From Nematostella vectensis (Eukaryota; Cnidaria; Anthozoa; Actiniaria; Edwardsiidae): DNA of 64,000 bases. Each line of letters begins with the position of its first letter. The first letter of the stretch is position 1. The DNA is taken from contig NC_064037.1 of assembly GCF_932526225.1 (NCBI RefSeq), positions 15,810,601-15,874,600 of the forward strand, read 5' to 3'. This document shows positions 1-11,399 of the stretch, piece after piece. Both the position numbers and the translations under genes were made by a program. The notes below the pieces were generated by a model, which was given only the letters and a program-made list of their open reading frames with translations, did not search any database and was not told where the DNA came from.

Positions 1-1320
1 ACAATAGGGAGTGGTGAGGATATGTAACTACCCTCGTCGCTACCCTTTTGCCATAGCGAGGAGCGGGTGCTTCCCATAACTTAGTATACCCGTGGCATGA
101 CAATAGGGAGTGGTGAGGATATGTAACTACCCTCGTCGCTACCCTTTTGCCATAGCGAGGAGCGGGTGCTTCCCATAACTTAGTATACCCGTGGCATGAC
201 AATAGGGAGTGGTGAGGATATGTAACTACCCTCATCGCTACCCTTTTGCCATAGCGAGGAGCGGGTGCTTCCCATAACTTAGTATACCCGTGGCATGACA
301 ATAGGGAGTGGTGAGGATATGTAACTACCCTCATCGCTACCCTTTTGCCATAGCCAGGAGCGGGTGCTTCCCATAACTTAGTATACCCGTGGCATGACAA
401 TAGGGAGTGGTGAGGATATGTAACTACCCTCATCGCTACCCTTTTGCCACAGCCAGGAGCGGGTGCTTCCCATAACTTAGTTTACCCGTGGCATGACAAT
501 AGGGAGTGGTGAGGATATGTAACTACCCTCATCGCTACCCTTTTGCCATAGCGAGGAGCGGGTGCTTCCCATAACTTAGTATACCCGTGGCATGACAATA
601 GGGAGTGGTGAGGATATGTAACTACCCTCATCGCTACCCTTTTGCCACAGCCAGGAGCGGGTGCTTCCCGTAACTTAGTTTACCCGTGGCATGACAATAG
701 GGAGTGGTGAGGATATGTAACTACCCTCATCGCTACCCTTTTGCCACAGCCAGGAGGGGGTGCTTCCCATAACTTAGTATACCCGTGGCATGACAATAGG
801 GAGTGGTGAGGATATGTAACTACCCTCATCGCTACCCTTTTGCCACAGCCAGGAGCGCGTGCTTCCCGTAACTTAGTATACCCGTGGCATGACAATAGGG
901 AGTGGTGAGGATATGTAACTACCCTCATCGCTACCCTTTTGCCATAGCCAGGAGCGGGTGCTTCCCATAACTTAGTATACCTGTGGCATGACAATAGAGA
1001 GTGGTGAGGATATGTAACTACCCTCATCGCTACCCTTTTGCCATAGCCAGGAGCGGGTGCTTCCCATAACTTAGTTTACCCGTGGCATGACAATAGGGAT
1101 TGGTGAGGATATGTAACTACCCTTATCGCTACCCTTTTGCCACAGCCAGGAGCGGGTGCTTCCCATAACTTAGTAAACCCGTGGCATGACAATAGGGAGT
1201 GGTGAGGATATGTAACTACCCTCATCGCTACCCTTTTGCCACAGCCAGGAGCGGGTGCTTCCCATAACTTAGTATCCCGTGGCATAACAATAGGGAGTGC
1301 TGAGGATATGTAACTATTCG
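1..1320. repeat. 99-bp tandem satellite array, about 13 copies
   Basis: A 99-bp unit (starts at 1, 100, 199 and so on) repeats head to tail from the left window edge to about 1320, where it decays. Copies differ by a few substitutions, and the array continues beyond the window. Because 99 is divisible by three, open frames run through it on the minus strand as a 33-residue repeat. No start context, splice sites or recognisable domain support a protein, so I treat it as satellite DNA. Confidence 0.95.
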
Positions 1321-2393
1321 TTTTTCGCGAGCGCGGGAAACCTATTATGTTCAAAAGCGTTAGGGCCTGGGCCTATTTTCAGAATGGCGGCCTTAAAAAT
1401 CGTAGAAAACAGGAATTCCTGGAAGTTTACGTGGAAATTCTTGACGTACACAGCTCTAGGGCGCCAAAAAAGCGAAACGATGATTAAAGCGGACTTCCAA
1501 TGGTATGTAATGTCCTAATAAGTATTGATTGATAATGATATGGGCGAGAAACATCAAACCCCGAAGTTTTGGCCATTGTTTCATTGTAAAGCTGTTGTAG
1601 GTCTGATCCTACCCCAGGCTTGCCTTCCGCGCCAATAAAGGAATTGGGAAAGAGGCTGAGTAAACTTCACCTCAAAGATTTCTACGGACATACCAATTTA
1701 TCTTCATGCTCGAATTAATAAAATAATCTTAGTTGGGAAGTAAATGTCTCTGTTTGTGTTGACGTTTCTTCCTTAGAACCTCGAAATTTACGATTTTAGA
1801 GCGATAAGTTTGTCTTTCATTTCTGTGTCGATACTAAGAATGTTAAAGGGACAGGGGGTACTTACCATAGAAGTAGACGGGAGTCATCGTCTTACCTTTT
1901 ATTGTATAAACTCTATCCCTTAGGGTCTGTTCAAAGATTGTTCCGATTCTGCTGTCTCTTAGAGGTTTTGGCTTCAACAGTTTCGCGGAACGCCTAAATC
2001 TTCTTTTACAGGTCAATGCAACTGAGCGATTAATATACTGCCTGCTTTTGTTGCAGGTACCTAACGGCAGTGCTATCTCTTAGGATTAACAATTGCAACA
2101 ACACCCAATATAATGTCTCTTATAATAGGGATAATAATTTTGTGGACCACACCCAAAGTGCAACCCTTTGGGCTTAGATATCACCCCCGTCTGTTTATGG
2201 AACAAGGCTGGCAATTTTATTCAGACTACCACAGTCTCAACGCAATTTTCTACAGTCTACCTATAGGCGGTGGAGTTTTATTTCAGCGAGAAAAGCCTGA
2301 GTTCGTTATTCGGCCGCAGCGCTACCTGTTGACGTATAGGGACGCGTGACATATAGGGGAGTTCGTCAAAATTTCCTATACGGACGCTCAAAT
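1321..2393. other. Non-coding stretch with a dispersed repeat copy
   Basis: No gene is visible here. The segment from about 1600 to 1965 is a diverged direct copy of 9250-9640: both contain the tract around AAAGATTTCTACGGACAT, the TTAGTTGGGA.GTAAATGTCTCTG block and the TTTCTGTGTCGATACTAAG block. It is an old dispersed repeat of unknown class. Confidence 0.6.
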
Positions 2394-2688
2394 CACAGGT
2401 AGCCCAAGCTCTTTATTTTCCCTATTGATTTTACGGTAAACATAGGGCGAAAAACAAAATTAGTGAAAAATAAAAAAGAACTGGTTGAAAAGACTTGTGT
2501 AGTCTAGTGTTGTGTTTATGTTGACTTTTTGCGTGTTCTTTGGCCTTTTTCAAGATTCACGATTTGAAATTTTAAACGAACGAAGACACGACACAACACT
2601 GTTTATTTATTTTTCACTAATTTTGATTTTCGCACAATGTTTACTGTAAAACCAATAGGGACAAATAAAGAGTTTGGGCTACCTGTGG
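2394..2688. mobile_element. Hairpin MITE with ~80-bp terminal inverted repeats
   Basis: The left arm starts ACAGGTAGCCCAAGCTCTTT at 2394. The right arm ends with the matching AGAGTTTGGGCTACCTGT near 2688. The arms match with few mismatches for about 80 bp (both include the TTAGTGAAAAATAAA block), leaving a loop of about 130 bp with no coding capacity. Part of the arm (TACGGTAAACATAGGGCG) recurs at 9692-9711. The superfamily is not determined. Confidence 0.75.
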
Positions 2689-3221
2689 GAAAATTAGACC
2701 TAGCAAAATTGTTCTTGCCGTGCTGACAACAGCGATGGCGTATAAATTTTTGCCGGGGCCTTCGCGGGCAAAAATACAACTTCTCTTTCTCAATCTTTTC
2801 TAGTAAATGTGTTTTTCATCCTTACAAAAGGACAATAAAAGTAACGAAGACTGCAGGGTTTTGAAGGTAAAGTTTTCAATTTTCGTTTATCTGCGCGCGC
2901 TGCAAACACCGGTTGCATGTGCTCGCGCACGCACTAGAAAACACGCCATTTCAAACGAGCGCGCGCTGTTTTGATTTTGTAAAATACTGTTTTCGTTGTT
3001 TGTGTTGTAGCAAAAAAAAATTTCCCATAGTTTTCCGTGGTATGTACTTTTATACACTACGATATTCGTCATTTCATGTTCAAAATTTACAGCGGAATCT
3101 GTCGAAAATAACAATGCAAGATCAACTTTCCACACTCCCCCACACGGCAAGAAAAATTTTGCTTGTATGAGCACAATCATATGTATACCACTGTATACGT
3201 GTATACCACTGTATACCACTG
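2689..3221. other. Spacer without recognised genes
   Basis: Short open frames on both strands have no recognisable domain, splice context or start context. The stretch holds a GTATACCACT microrepeat at 3183-3222, just before the LINE fragment. Confidence 0.5.
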
Positions 3222-4320
3222 TATTTTTAACCGTCTGTCAAATGTTGGAAATGTGTCAATACAAGTACTGTTGAAATTGTTTTCGTCACTCGTTGTACCA
3301 GTGTTACTGTACGGTTGTGAAATTTGGGGTACATGCCTTTTAGGAAGGGCTTCATCGTATAAAATTTTTAAGACTAAATTTTTCAAAGTATCCAATGATT
3401 TCGAAAAACTACAACTGAAGTTTTTCAAGCGTATACTAGGAGTCCACTCAAAAACTACAAATTAAACTATATATGGAGAACTGGGAAAAGCCCCACTAAT
3501 AGTACAAATTTCTTCCCTGGTGGCAAAATATTGGTGCCGAATAAAAAGTAGGATATATGAAAACACCTTAGTGGGGGAAACGGCGAAGATCAGCCTTTCT
3601 TCAACATCTAATGTCCCTGTAAGGTTTATCAATTCCCTATTTGCTTGGTGTGATTTAAAGACACTACAGGAAATAGATATTGAAGGCCAACAAATTCGAT
3701 ACCCTAGGAAAATATATTAAGAAAGTACTATATAAAAGTTATGCAACATTTTGGAGAACCCAGGCACAGTTAAATCAAAATAGTGGAAAGCTACGCACTT
3801 ATTGCAAGATCAAGACAAATTTTAAACTAGAAAAATATTTATCAGAAGCTAATGTTAGACGCCGACAATCTATGACTAGATTGCGTGTCTCGGCACACAA
3901 ACTAGCAATTGAAACAGGCCGCTATAAAAATTTACCTTATGAATTAAGGATTTGTGAAAAATGTGAAAAAAATAAGGTTGGGGATGAGTACCATACCTTA
4001 ATGGAATGCGACTATGTCGATGATATACGTCGAGTATTTTTTAATGATCTATTTGCAATCAATAACTCTTTCAAACTGTTAAGGCCAAAAGACCTTTTTT
4101 TGTATATTATGAGCTTAACAGATGACTCCATTACGAGCCTAGTCCTGAAATTTTGTGATGATGTAATTAAATATTATGAATAGAGGATAGGCATATAAGC
4201 CAACCTATTTTGTATATTACCCTAATATACCTGTATTGGTATTTATTGGAATAAAGTTATAATTATCATTATTTGTAAAGCATATTATTATCATTATTTT
4301 TAACTTGTATTATCCTTGAA
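3222..4320 (+). mobile_element. 5'-truncated LINE, 3' end of ORF2
   Basis: Conceptual translation gives the C-terminal part of a non-LTR retrotransposon ORF2: a thumb-region block (VVPVLLYGCEIWG near 3290-3335), then the block MTRLRVSAHKLAIETGR (about 3870-3920) and a cysteine-rich tail (ICEKCEKN...ECDYVDDIR). The same blocks occur in order in the full-length element at 43679-47179 (LVTPILLYSSEVWG, TKLRLSNHNLAIETGR, CTICKN...KCP), so the two belong to related families. The coding part is broken into three frames (3163-3465, 3520-3720, 3680-4183). Endonuclease and catalytic reverse transcriptase are missing. An A/T-rich tail with TTATCATTATT repeats follows to about 4320, as expected of a LINE 3' end. 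It is a dead 5'-truncated insertion. Confidence 0.85.
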
Positions 4321-5155
4321 TCTTGTTATCTGTATTATATATTATTATGTTAAATTTTACTCGATGTAAATTGCCCGATTCAACCTTTTCGCTGCAATGC
4401 AATAATTTTTCACATTTGTGTAAGTTTCACAAATTTTATTACAGCTCTTGAATGTACGAACAGCTCTTGGAGATACAATATGTGTGGGGCTCTGCTTTGG
4501 GCTGTTCCTAAATATAATATGTCTTATCTAATATGTCTTAAATAAACTGTCATAATAGGGGATCAAGTTATTTTTATTTCAAACTGTTTTTAATGTTCAT
4601 GTAGATGAACAAACGTGAGGATCTTAATTAACTATTCGCTATGATAGTTAAAAACAGTAGAAAGTCGAGTAAATATGGCAAGCTACAATCGTGGTCACAT
4701 GACCTACAATCGTGGTCACATGATCTACATCGTGGTCACATGACCTACAATCGTGGTCACATTGCCTTGTGACACAGGTTTCCGGTGACATTAAAAAAGC
4801 GTGCGCGCATAATCTATTTTTGTTTTGACTTGAATGCTCCTATAGAACCTATAATGTCAAAATAACGCAAATCAGGACTGTTTTATAATAAAGTTAATTC
4901 TATTTACTATTAGCTTAGCGTTTATGGACTTCGCGAAAAGAGTTTTAACATCCAAGTTATAAGGCCTTGAGTGCTGCTTTCACATACTTTATGGAACGCG
5001 CCATTTATCCCCCCCCCCCCCCCCCCCGCCCTCTGTCTCCCCCCCCCCTCCCTCTTCAATTTTGGATGATTTTTACCATGATTGTAGTTAAAAGTTCCTA
5101 GGCTGTGCTGCGATCTGTGGTATTTGCTTGATAGCATTTTTTGCCTTATTTTGCA
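4321..5155. other. Intergenic stretch with 21-bp microarray and poly-C
   Basis: No gene is seen. A short array of about four units of CTACAATCGTGGTCACATGA lies at 4680-4762. Poly-C tracts lie at about 5009-5048. The last bases form the splice-acceptor-like tract before the nuclease fragment at 5156. Confidence 0.6.
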
Positions 5156-5522
5156 GTGAGGCCGACGAGGAATTAGCTTCCCTGGCTAACCACCTCAGCT
5201 GTTCTGTTATCAACAACGATAGCGACTTCTTCATATTTGATCTTCATACCAAGGATTCATCCCTGTACTACCATTGCAATAGGCTGGGCAACGCATCTCG
5301 GCTGAGCTATACATCAGAGATAAATGTGTGCGCTATCTCGGCCTTAGTCCAGATCTATTCCCGTTATTTGCCTCACTACTGGGTGATGATTTTGTAAGCT
5401 TCGAAATGTTACAATATACTAAAAAATTCGTAAAACAAAACACATGGCCTCCGCTTATTCATCGAATCACAATTTTGTGTCTTTCAAGACTGACACGCAT
5501 AAATTGTATGACAGTAGTGTGA
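5156..5522 (+). pseudogene. Asteroid/XPG-like nuclease fragment, frameshifted
   Basis: After an acceptor-like CTTATTTTGCAG, the frame reads EADEELASLANHLSCSV followed by NNDSDFFIFDL. This matches the XPG-I region of Asteroid-type (ASTE1-like) nucleases: an acidic EADEELA motif and a DSDFFIFDL motif carrying metal-binding acidic residues. Near 5320 the homology jumps frame and continues as RYLGLSPDLFPLFASLLGDDF, which fits the following part of the same family. The two pieces lie in frames 1 and 3 and need a one-base shift to join. No N-terminal XPG exon and no later exons are visible nearby. I infer a single-exon remnant or a retroposed, decaying copy. Family assignment is from motifs only. 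Confidence 0.6.
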
Positions 5523-5775
5523 TTAATTGTGGTGGTTAATTCAGTTTTATGTCCGGAAAGAATAGCTGAAATTTGACATGCTCTTAAAAGGCTTTCTCGA
5601 AATGCAATAGTAATACAAAAAGTATGAAAACTAAATTTTAGTCCTACTCACGACAGTGGTTCAGCGGTTCGGACATTTTGTTTTCGTCCGCAGTATTCAC
5701 GAGTTGGCTCACAGAGCCTTTTATTTTATATGCTATCTATGACTACACGCTGCCTCAGCAAATCCTGCCCACACA

Positions 5776-5895
5776 TAGGTTAGAGCAACGCTATAGGGTA
5801 GAGCGACGCCAGAGGTTAGAGCGACGCCATAGGGTAAAACGACGCCATAGTGTAGAACGACGCCATAGGTTGGAGTGACGCCATAGGGTAAAGCG
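5776..5895 (+). repeat. ~20-bp minisatellite
   Basis: About six diverged copies of a 20-bp unit resembling GGTTAGAGCGACGCCATAG. Confidence 0.8.
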
Positions 5896-6527
5896 ATTAC
5901 AAAACCAATAAAAATGAATGCAGCCAAAACCGGAGAGAGAGAGAGAAAAATAATAAACGAGATGCAGACTAGAAAATAAAATGCACGACTAAACTCCCCA
6001 CCCCACCACAGTCCCTCAATGTCAATCTCATTGTATCTGTTGTGATGATCTGATTGTGATGATTGCGTATGCCGAGGTTTGACATCTCTATTGTTATCTT
6101 TGTCTTTTGTTTAGGGAAGAAGCCAGAGTCATTCGCTTCTGATGTCTCTCTGTATCACAGTCTTTATAATGCGATAACTAGCAAGGATGCTCTGGAAACG
6201 AGTATGGACTAAGTTGCACTTCCCCTGTAGTCCTGTGTTATGGCGGTATAACCATCTCAGTAGATTTTGACTAGCAAGTTCTTGTGGCAACTTCACTGTC
6301 GTTGATATAGGAATGCCAACTTAATGGCTACCCCTCCACACCCAATACATCGTATATATAGGTATTGTGGGGTACTAGTCAATGGTATGAATATTACAAT
6401 TGAGACTATAAGGTTAGTTGCTGTTAGGTTGCGAGCATAGGTGATGGCAATGCAATGATATGATTGAATAGGGCTTTGTTAGCTAGTTTGGCTATCCGAC
6501 GGAGTTTTAGACTAGCAAAGGTCGCAT
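5896..6527. other. Spacer upstream of the ribozyme
   Basis: No protein gene is visible. A GA microsatellite lies at 5934-5945. The word GACTAGCAA or a near match occurs at about 6269 and 6511, which may mark a repeated RNA-like unit related to the ribozyme-containing segment. Confidence 0.4.
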
Positions 6528-6780
6528 GCGTGATCCGCACAATTGGCATCACGCTAGCCCGGTCGCAGCTCTAGATCCCACATGGATCTGAGCTGTGGTT
6601 TAAAGCACTTCGTTCGAGTCGAAGTCGCCCTGCAGTTTTTTTGCCGATGAAGTTTAACTGAGGCAAACCGGCTATGCCATGCTGACGAGTCCTAATAAGG
6701 ACGAAACAGCTGTCCATGGTTGCCGAACTACACGGGTAATAGACTGTGCTAGCGTCCCGTCTTGGCCCGACTGGTGCCAA
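6528..6780 (+). ncRNA. Structured RNA segment around hammerhead (retrozyme-like)
   Basis: Upstream of the ribozyme are three strong local hairpins: GCGTGAT (6528-6534) with ATCACGC (6548-6554); CAGCTC+AGATCC (6566-6577) with GGATCT+GAGCTG (6584-6595), 12 paired bases with one bulge; and CTTCG (6608-6612) with CGAAG (6620-6624). Downstream, TTGGC (6762-6766) pairs with GCCAA (6776-6780). Such dense base pairing flanking a hammerhead fits the circular-RNA retrozymes described in metazoans, whose units are a few hundred nucleotides long. The unit boundaries are not visible: no second ribozyme copy is found in the flanks. The retrozyme assignment is inference. Confidence 0.6.
6669..6725 (+). ncRNA. 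Type I hammerhead ribozyme
   Basis: All invariant hammerhead parts are present in order. The stem I 5' strand is CGGC (6669-6672), internal loop TATG, then CCATG (6677-6681). The core CTGACGA is 6682-6688. Stem II is GTCC (6689-6692), loop TAATAA, GGAC (6699-6702). The core GAAA is 6703-6706. Helix III is the palindrome ACAGCTGT (6706-6713), with no loop. The cleavage triplet GTC is 6712-6714, with predicted scission after C6714. The stem I 3' strand is CATGG (6715-6719), TT, GCCG (6722-6725), pairing exactly with the 5' strand. Loop-less palindromic helix III is characteristic of animal retrozyme and Penelope-type hammerheads, which are thought to act as dimers. Function is inferred from structure. 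Confidence 0.9.
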
Positions 6781-6901
6781 TGTGTGTATGCTAGTGTGCT
6801 TCTAAAGTTCGCTTTGTTAGCAATATAAAGGATTAGTATTGGCGATGTTATGTAGATTTTAATGATATTTTAATGCACTATAGAGGACCTATGAACAGCG
6901 A

Positions 6902-7240
6902 CCAGGCCCGTACCCAGGGGGGTGTACCCCTCCCCCCCCCAAAAAAAACGACCGATGGTCCACTTTTGGTTGTCAATAGAAGGGCTATTTGTTGACAAAA
7001 CTATAAAGCATCAGCTAGATCACTCTAGTACGTAGCCCAATCCGACAATAAACGTCCTGTGGAGATAATGCAAAGGCATAAAAAATCCCTCTTTGTTCTT
7101 TCGGGGGTGGTCGGATTTTATCAAGGAATTCCCCCCCCCCCCCCTCCGGAAAAATTAGGTCCACTTTTTCAGATTACGCACCCCTACCCCCCCCCCCTCC
7201 CCCCCCCCCCCCCCAAGAAAAATCCTGGGTACGGGCCTGG
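6902..7240. mobile_element. MITE with CCAGGCCCGTACCCAGG terminal inverted repeats
   Basis: CCAGGCCCGTACCCAGG at 6902-6918 is mirrored by CCTGGGTACGGGCCTGG at 7224-7240. Both ends continue inward into long poly-C tracts. The 339-bp interval has no convincing coding frame; open frames through the C tracts are compositional. Confidence 0.75.
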
Positions 7241-9249
7241 CGACGTCGACTTTGATGCATAGTTTGGAGGGGTTGGTTATGGTTATAGTACATCGTCGGG
7301 TGTAGTATCTTGAATATAATTTATACAATTTTCGTTCTCTATAAAAAAAATGTCTGTAAACAAATTGTAAACCAATAATTCTTGATGCTACTTTTGCAAT
7401 ATGTAAAAGGACATTTGAATGAATTTGTATAATTATTTTCTTGCTGCACAAAGCTTTTGTGGGGGTTAGATCAGCCTGCACAATTTTTTTTCTTTATTAT
7501 TTCCTTGCTCGAATAATATACTAGAATTACTATACTATAAGTACAAATAAAAGATATAAAAAAACTTTCGCGTATAGTTGGTTTACCCGTGGCGTGGCGA
7601 GTTGCATCAAACCACGGAAGTTTTGATTTTTACAGTAAAAAAAAAACTGGGTTTTTTAAAATGTTCACCCCACTATAAATGGACGTTATTTGCATCTATG
7701 TAAAACCGAAATACTATGAATGACACAAAAGATCGTGGACGATTTGAGAGGAGCGGTGACAACTTGCATGAGGAGTACATGCCTAGCTCAGGTGGCTGAG
7801 AGGGAAAATTTAGTTTCAGAAAAGACAGCATTTAGAAGAGCTGTGGTGATTCATTAGAAAATTATTTTCTCATCCAGGCAAAGCTAAACAAGAAAAAAAT
7901 TACATGAATCAAGAAAATGAAAACCATGTAATAAGCACAGCACTCAATTATGCCCGAATAGACTTAATGATGTCCTAGGGCAATCTCTCAATATGCTAAT
8001 TATATTAAAAATACGAGCAGCCCCCCAATCTTTGAAACACAAAAATCCCTCCAATAATAAGCCCCCCCCCCGAATATAGCCCCCGGGGGTTATACTCGGA
8101 GGGCTATATAAAAGCAATTTACATCCTTTGAACAAGTACCGTCAATGACCTTTATAATAAACGCCGCCATCTAATGAACGCCCCTTCCCCTCCGACCATC
8201 GGGTATTTATTAGAAAGGGGCGTTCTTTACAACTATGAAAATATAACAAATCCATTCAAGTGCAGTGAGGTTCTCTAGTCTCAGCCAGGCTCACTTTAAA
8301 TTATAGCCTGCGTAGCAAGCGTTTACCGTGCGACAAATGAAATGATTTAACGGTGCAAGTATGCAGTAAACGGAAACGATAAGTAGGCCTTGTTATTCCT
8401 GGATGCTTGACAAAAGAAAATTGCTGACATCCTAAGCTATGAGATCAGGAACGTTAAAGAGCGGTACCCTTATTTTGGACCTTACATTGAAAAAGACGCT
8501 TCTTGCTTACCAGTGTTGATTAAGCTGATTAAGATGACAATTAAATTACCATTTATATTTCCGGAATTCCAATGTCGTTTGTTTTCAAGCTGGCAGGAAA
8601 GGAAGCGGGGGGGGGGGGGGAGGGGGGGGATAGTGGTGTTTTATAGAGAGGGCGATTATAAGAGAGGGGCGTTTATTAAAAAACTTGTAAGCTTAGGGGG
8701 GGGGGCGTTCATTACATCAGAGGCGTACTTAAGAAGGGGGCGTTTATTAGGTCATTTACGGTAATGGCTGTTCAATTCAACGTTATTTGTTCTCAAGTCG
8801 GCCTAGTTACAACCTTTGACAAAGTCTTTTCTTATTGTCCTTTTCGTAACCGATTTTTGATCAACGATTTTAAGTCGATCATGTTAAGTAGTAACGGTTG
8901 TGTTCTCAATAAAATCATTTTTACCAAAAAACCGGGCCATGAACACAGTAATGTTTAATGCCATAGACAATGGTCAATGTTTCATTAAGACCAATAATAA
9001 GCTCCCCCGAATATAAGCCCCCCCAAAAAGGCCCTTTAAAATGTATAAGCCCTTGGGCTTATTATCGGAATTTTACGGTATCTGTTTTAGGTGTTTTTTT
9101 TTTGGTAAATTCAGCTCAAAATAGTCAAAATCGATTAAAAATTGGGGAAACTATTCACTCTCGTTACAGCTGGAATGCTTCATCATGAGAGCGCAGATTC
9201 AGACATGGAAGAAAGGAAGTCATCAAAGGCACCTCAGGTAGCCGCCGCA
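7241..9249. other. Repeat-rich non-coding stretch
   Basis: No gene is recognised. 7811-7905 is a roughly 93% identical, inverted copy of 54310-54405, which lies inside the piggyBac-like element. 8030-8110 and 8985-9075 hold poly-C repeats of the AATAATAAGCCCCC type. Segments rich in GGGGGCGTTTATTA/AACGCCCC words (8160-8225 and 8640-8765) are oriented head to head, as in a foldback element. Poly-G runs occur at 8608-8630 and 8695-8705. Confidence 0.55.
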
Positions 9250-9640
9250 CAGGTCTGATCCGACCACAGGCTTCCCGCGTGAGTGAAGGAGTTAGGAATA
9301 AACTTCACCATAAAGATTTCTACGGACATAGTAGAAATCCCCTGAGATATACCTTCATGCGCTCATTCACGAAATGAACTTAGTTGGGATGTAAATGTCT
9401 CTGCTTGTGGTGTTGCTTCTTCAATAAAACCTCGATTTCAAGATTTTAGAGCGATATAGGCTTGTCTCCCATTTCTGTGTCGATATTTGTCGATACTAAG
9501 TATGTTAATGGAGAGGGGGGACTTAATAAAAGTTAAAAGTAGACGGGTTTGATTGCCCTATCTTTTTGGTAAAAAATTCTATTGCCATCCCTGAGGGTGT
9601 GTTCATAAAGATTCTTCCGATTCTGATGTCCCTCAGGAAA
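9250..9640. repeat. Dispersed repeat, second copy
   Basis: Direct, diverged copy of about 1600-1965, sharing several blocks in the same order, for example the AAAGATTTCTACGGACAT block and the TTCTGTGTCGATA block. Class unknown. Confidence 0.6.
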
Positions 9641-9832
9641 GAGGGTCTTGCGCCAAAGCACACAGCTATTTGTCCCAATACTTTTGATATTACGGTAAAC
9701 ATAGGGCGCAAAAAAAGTAAACATAAACACAACACTATAGACTAAATTTGACTACATTTGTCATTTCAGCAAGTTGCTTTTTATTTTTCACCAAGAGAGC
9801 ATAAGATAAGAGAGAGATACTTTGGTATTACT

Positions 9833-9902
9833 CGCGCGCCATGTCGATTCCGAATCTGGCTATTTTTAGTAACCACCACCCCACCACTGCGCGTGAGGAT
9901 TT
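9833..9902. repeat. Left outer inverted repeat bracketing the DIRS region
   Basis: The block from GCGCGCCATGTCGATTCCG through GGCTATTTTTAGTAACCACC to ACCACTGCGCGTGAG is the reverse complement of 14846-14913, with few mismatches. Weaker similarity extends inward to about 9960 and 14800. The DIRS element lies between the two arms. Confidence 0.8.
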
Positions 9903-10613
9903 GCTCAGTTTATTTTGGCCAACTCCCCCGCGGGTTGCGTGTTGTTGTTTTGCCAACTCGATAGGAAATTATATTTACCCGGAGGGTCAGTTTACTTACC
10001 TGACGGGGAGATGTAGTTCTTCGAACTCCTTCGTAGACTGATACGAGCAATACATATGCAGATCGCGGCCGCGCGCAGTCTGGGTACCACCTTTAAAAAA
10101 GTTGCAGGCGTTCCTAGCTTCCTCTTTGAGAGTAGTGCGGAGGTATCAACAAACGAATGACAGTAACAGGGCGGGGAGGAACAGTATAATGTCCACTCCG
10201 GATGGAGATCTGTATTGCTCGTATCAGTCTACGAAGGAGTTCGAGGAGCTACATCTCCCCGTCAGGTAAGTAAACTGACCCTTTCTTCACTCCTTCTCCG
10301 ACTGATACTCCCAATACATATGCAGATTTCGTAGAGTTACTGGCATGAGTATAAATATAACTCTGAATGTAACTAAAGAAACTTTTAATTAAGCCATAGT
10401 AACTACTGAAATACAGGACTCTATTGAATCTCACTGAGCCTATAGTTCATGGAGCCTTCCAAGGCTAAACAATAACTAACAACTCTACCAGTAAGTTAGG
10501 TCAATGCACATATCTAAATGTAAATACAAGCTATTAATAGCTGTGAATTAATGTAGATAATCACAAAACTGTTCTGACTAAAAGGTCAGAATAACAAGGA
10601 AACTCATGTTAAA

Positions 10614-11276
10614 TCATGTATTGGACAGTGTGTCCAGCACAGCCCTTGAAAATTGTCCCTTCTCTGGGGATCTCAAATAGAATTTCCTAAAAGTCTGTGC
10701 TGACGACCAGTCTGCAGCTTCTAAAATGACCTCTAGGGGGATCCCTGCTTTGGCGGCTGCAGATGTTGAGGCGTTCCTCGTAGAATGGCCAGTAAACTGG
10801 CACAAGATCCCTGCAAGTCGCATAGAGGTCCTTAGCCACCTTGCCAATGTCTGACTAGAAATGGGCCGATGAGGCCTGACGTAAGATATCAGGAGATGTG
10901 AAGATTTCCTGATCTTCTCAGTCTTCATCCGGTATTCTTGCAATGCCCCTACCACGCAAATCCTGGGGTTGCTTGGATAGGCAGGCAAGTAAATCTGCCT
11001 GGGCGGGTGACCTGGTCGAGACACCTTTGTGTGTTCTGCCAATGTAAAAGTCCAAGAGTCCTTCTTGACAGACCTGAAGTCCAGGTCTAGTTTGACCAGT
11101 TCATGTGCCCGTGCAGATGAGGTCAAAGCCAGCAAGGCACCCAGGTTAATGGACAGCTGTTTCAGGGAAAGCGTACACTGCTGATTCCAGGTTGCCAAGA
11201 ATTCTAGAAGGCATTTAACATCCCACGTCGAGCTAAGCCGTAGGGTTGGAGGCTTCAGTCTAAATATCCCTTTCAT
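10614..11276 (-). pseudogene. DIRS tyrosine recombinase domain
   Basis: The frame encodes the catalytic half of a tyrosine recombinase: the arginine of box I in LTSSARAHELVKLDL, the H-x-x-R pair in GHSTRNASTSAAAKAGIP, and the nucleophile region AQTFRKFYLRS near the C-terminus. These match the DIRS/Ngaro YR family, which integrates the circular cDNA without target duplication. The core-binding half lies upstream in broken frames (LLASWSESTKKRY ends the preceding frame at 11400, followed by stops). The protein is therefore 5'-disrupted, although this 220-residue catalytic part is open. Confidence 0.85.
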
Positions 11277-11399
11277 GTCCTGTATTCTAGAGGTCTCTCA
11301 GAAAATACTTCCGTCAAAAAGGAAAGGACTTCATTAACAGGTGCTGTCAAGGGGCACAGACCTAGAAGAACACCACTGGGACCAGCATTTCCAGGGACC

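Noticed and set aside
680-1354. Minus-strand 33-residue repeat protein
   Set aside because: It follows entirely from a 99-bp satellite period; there is no unique domain or gene structure.
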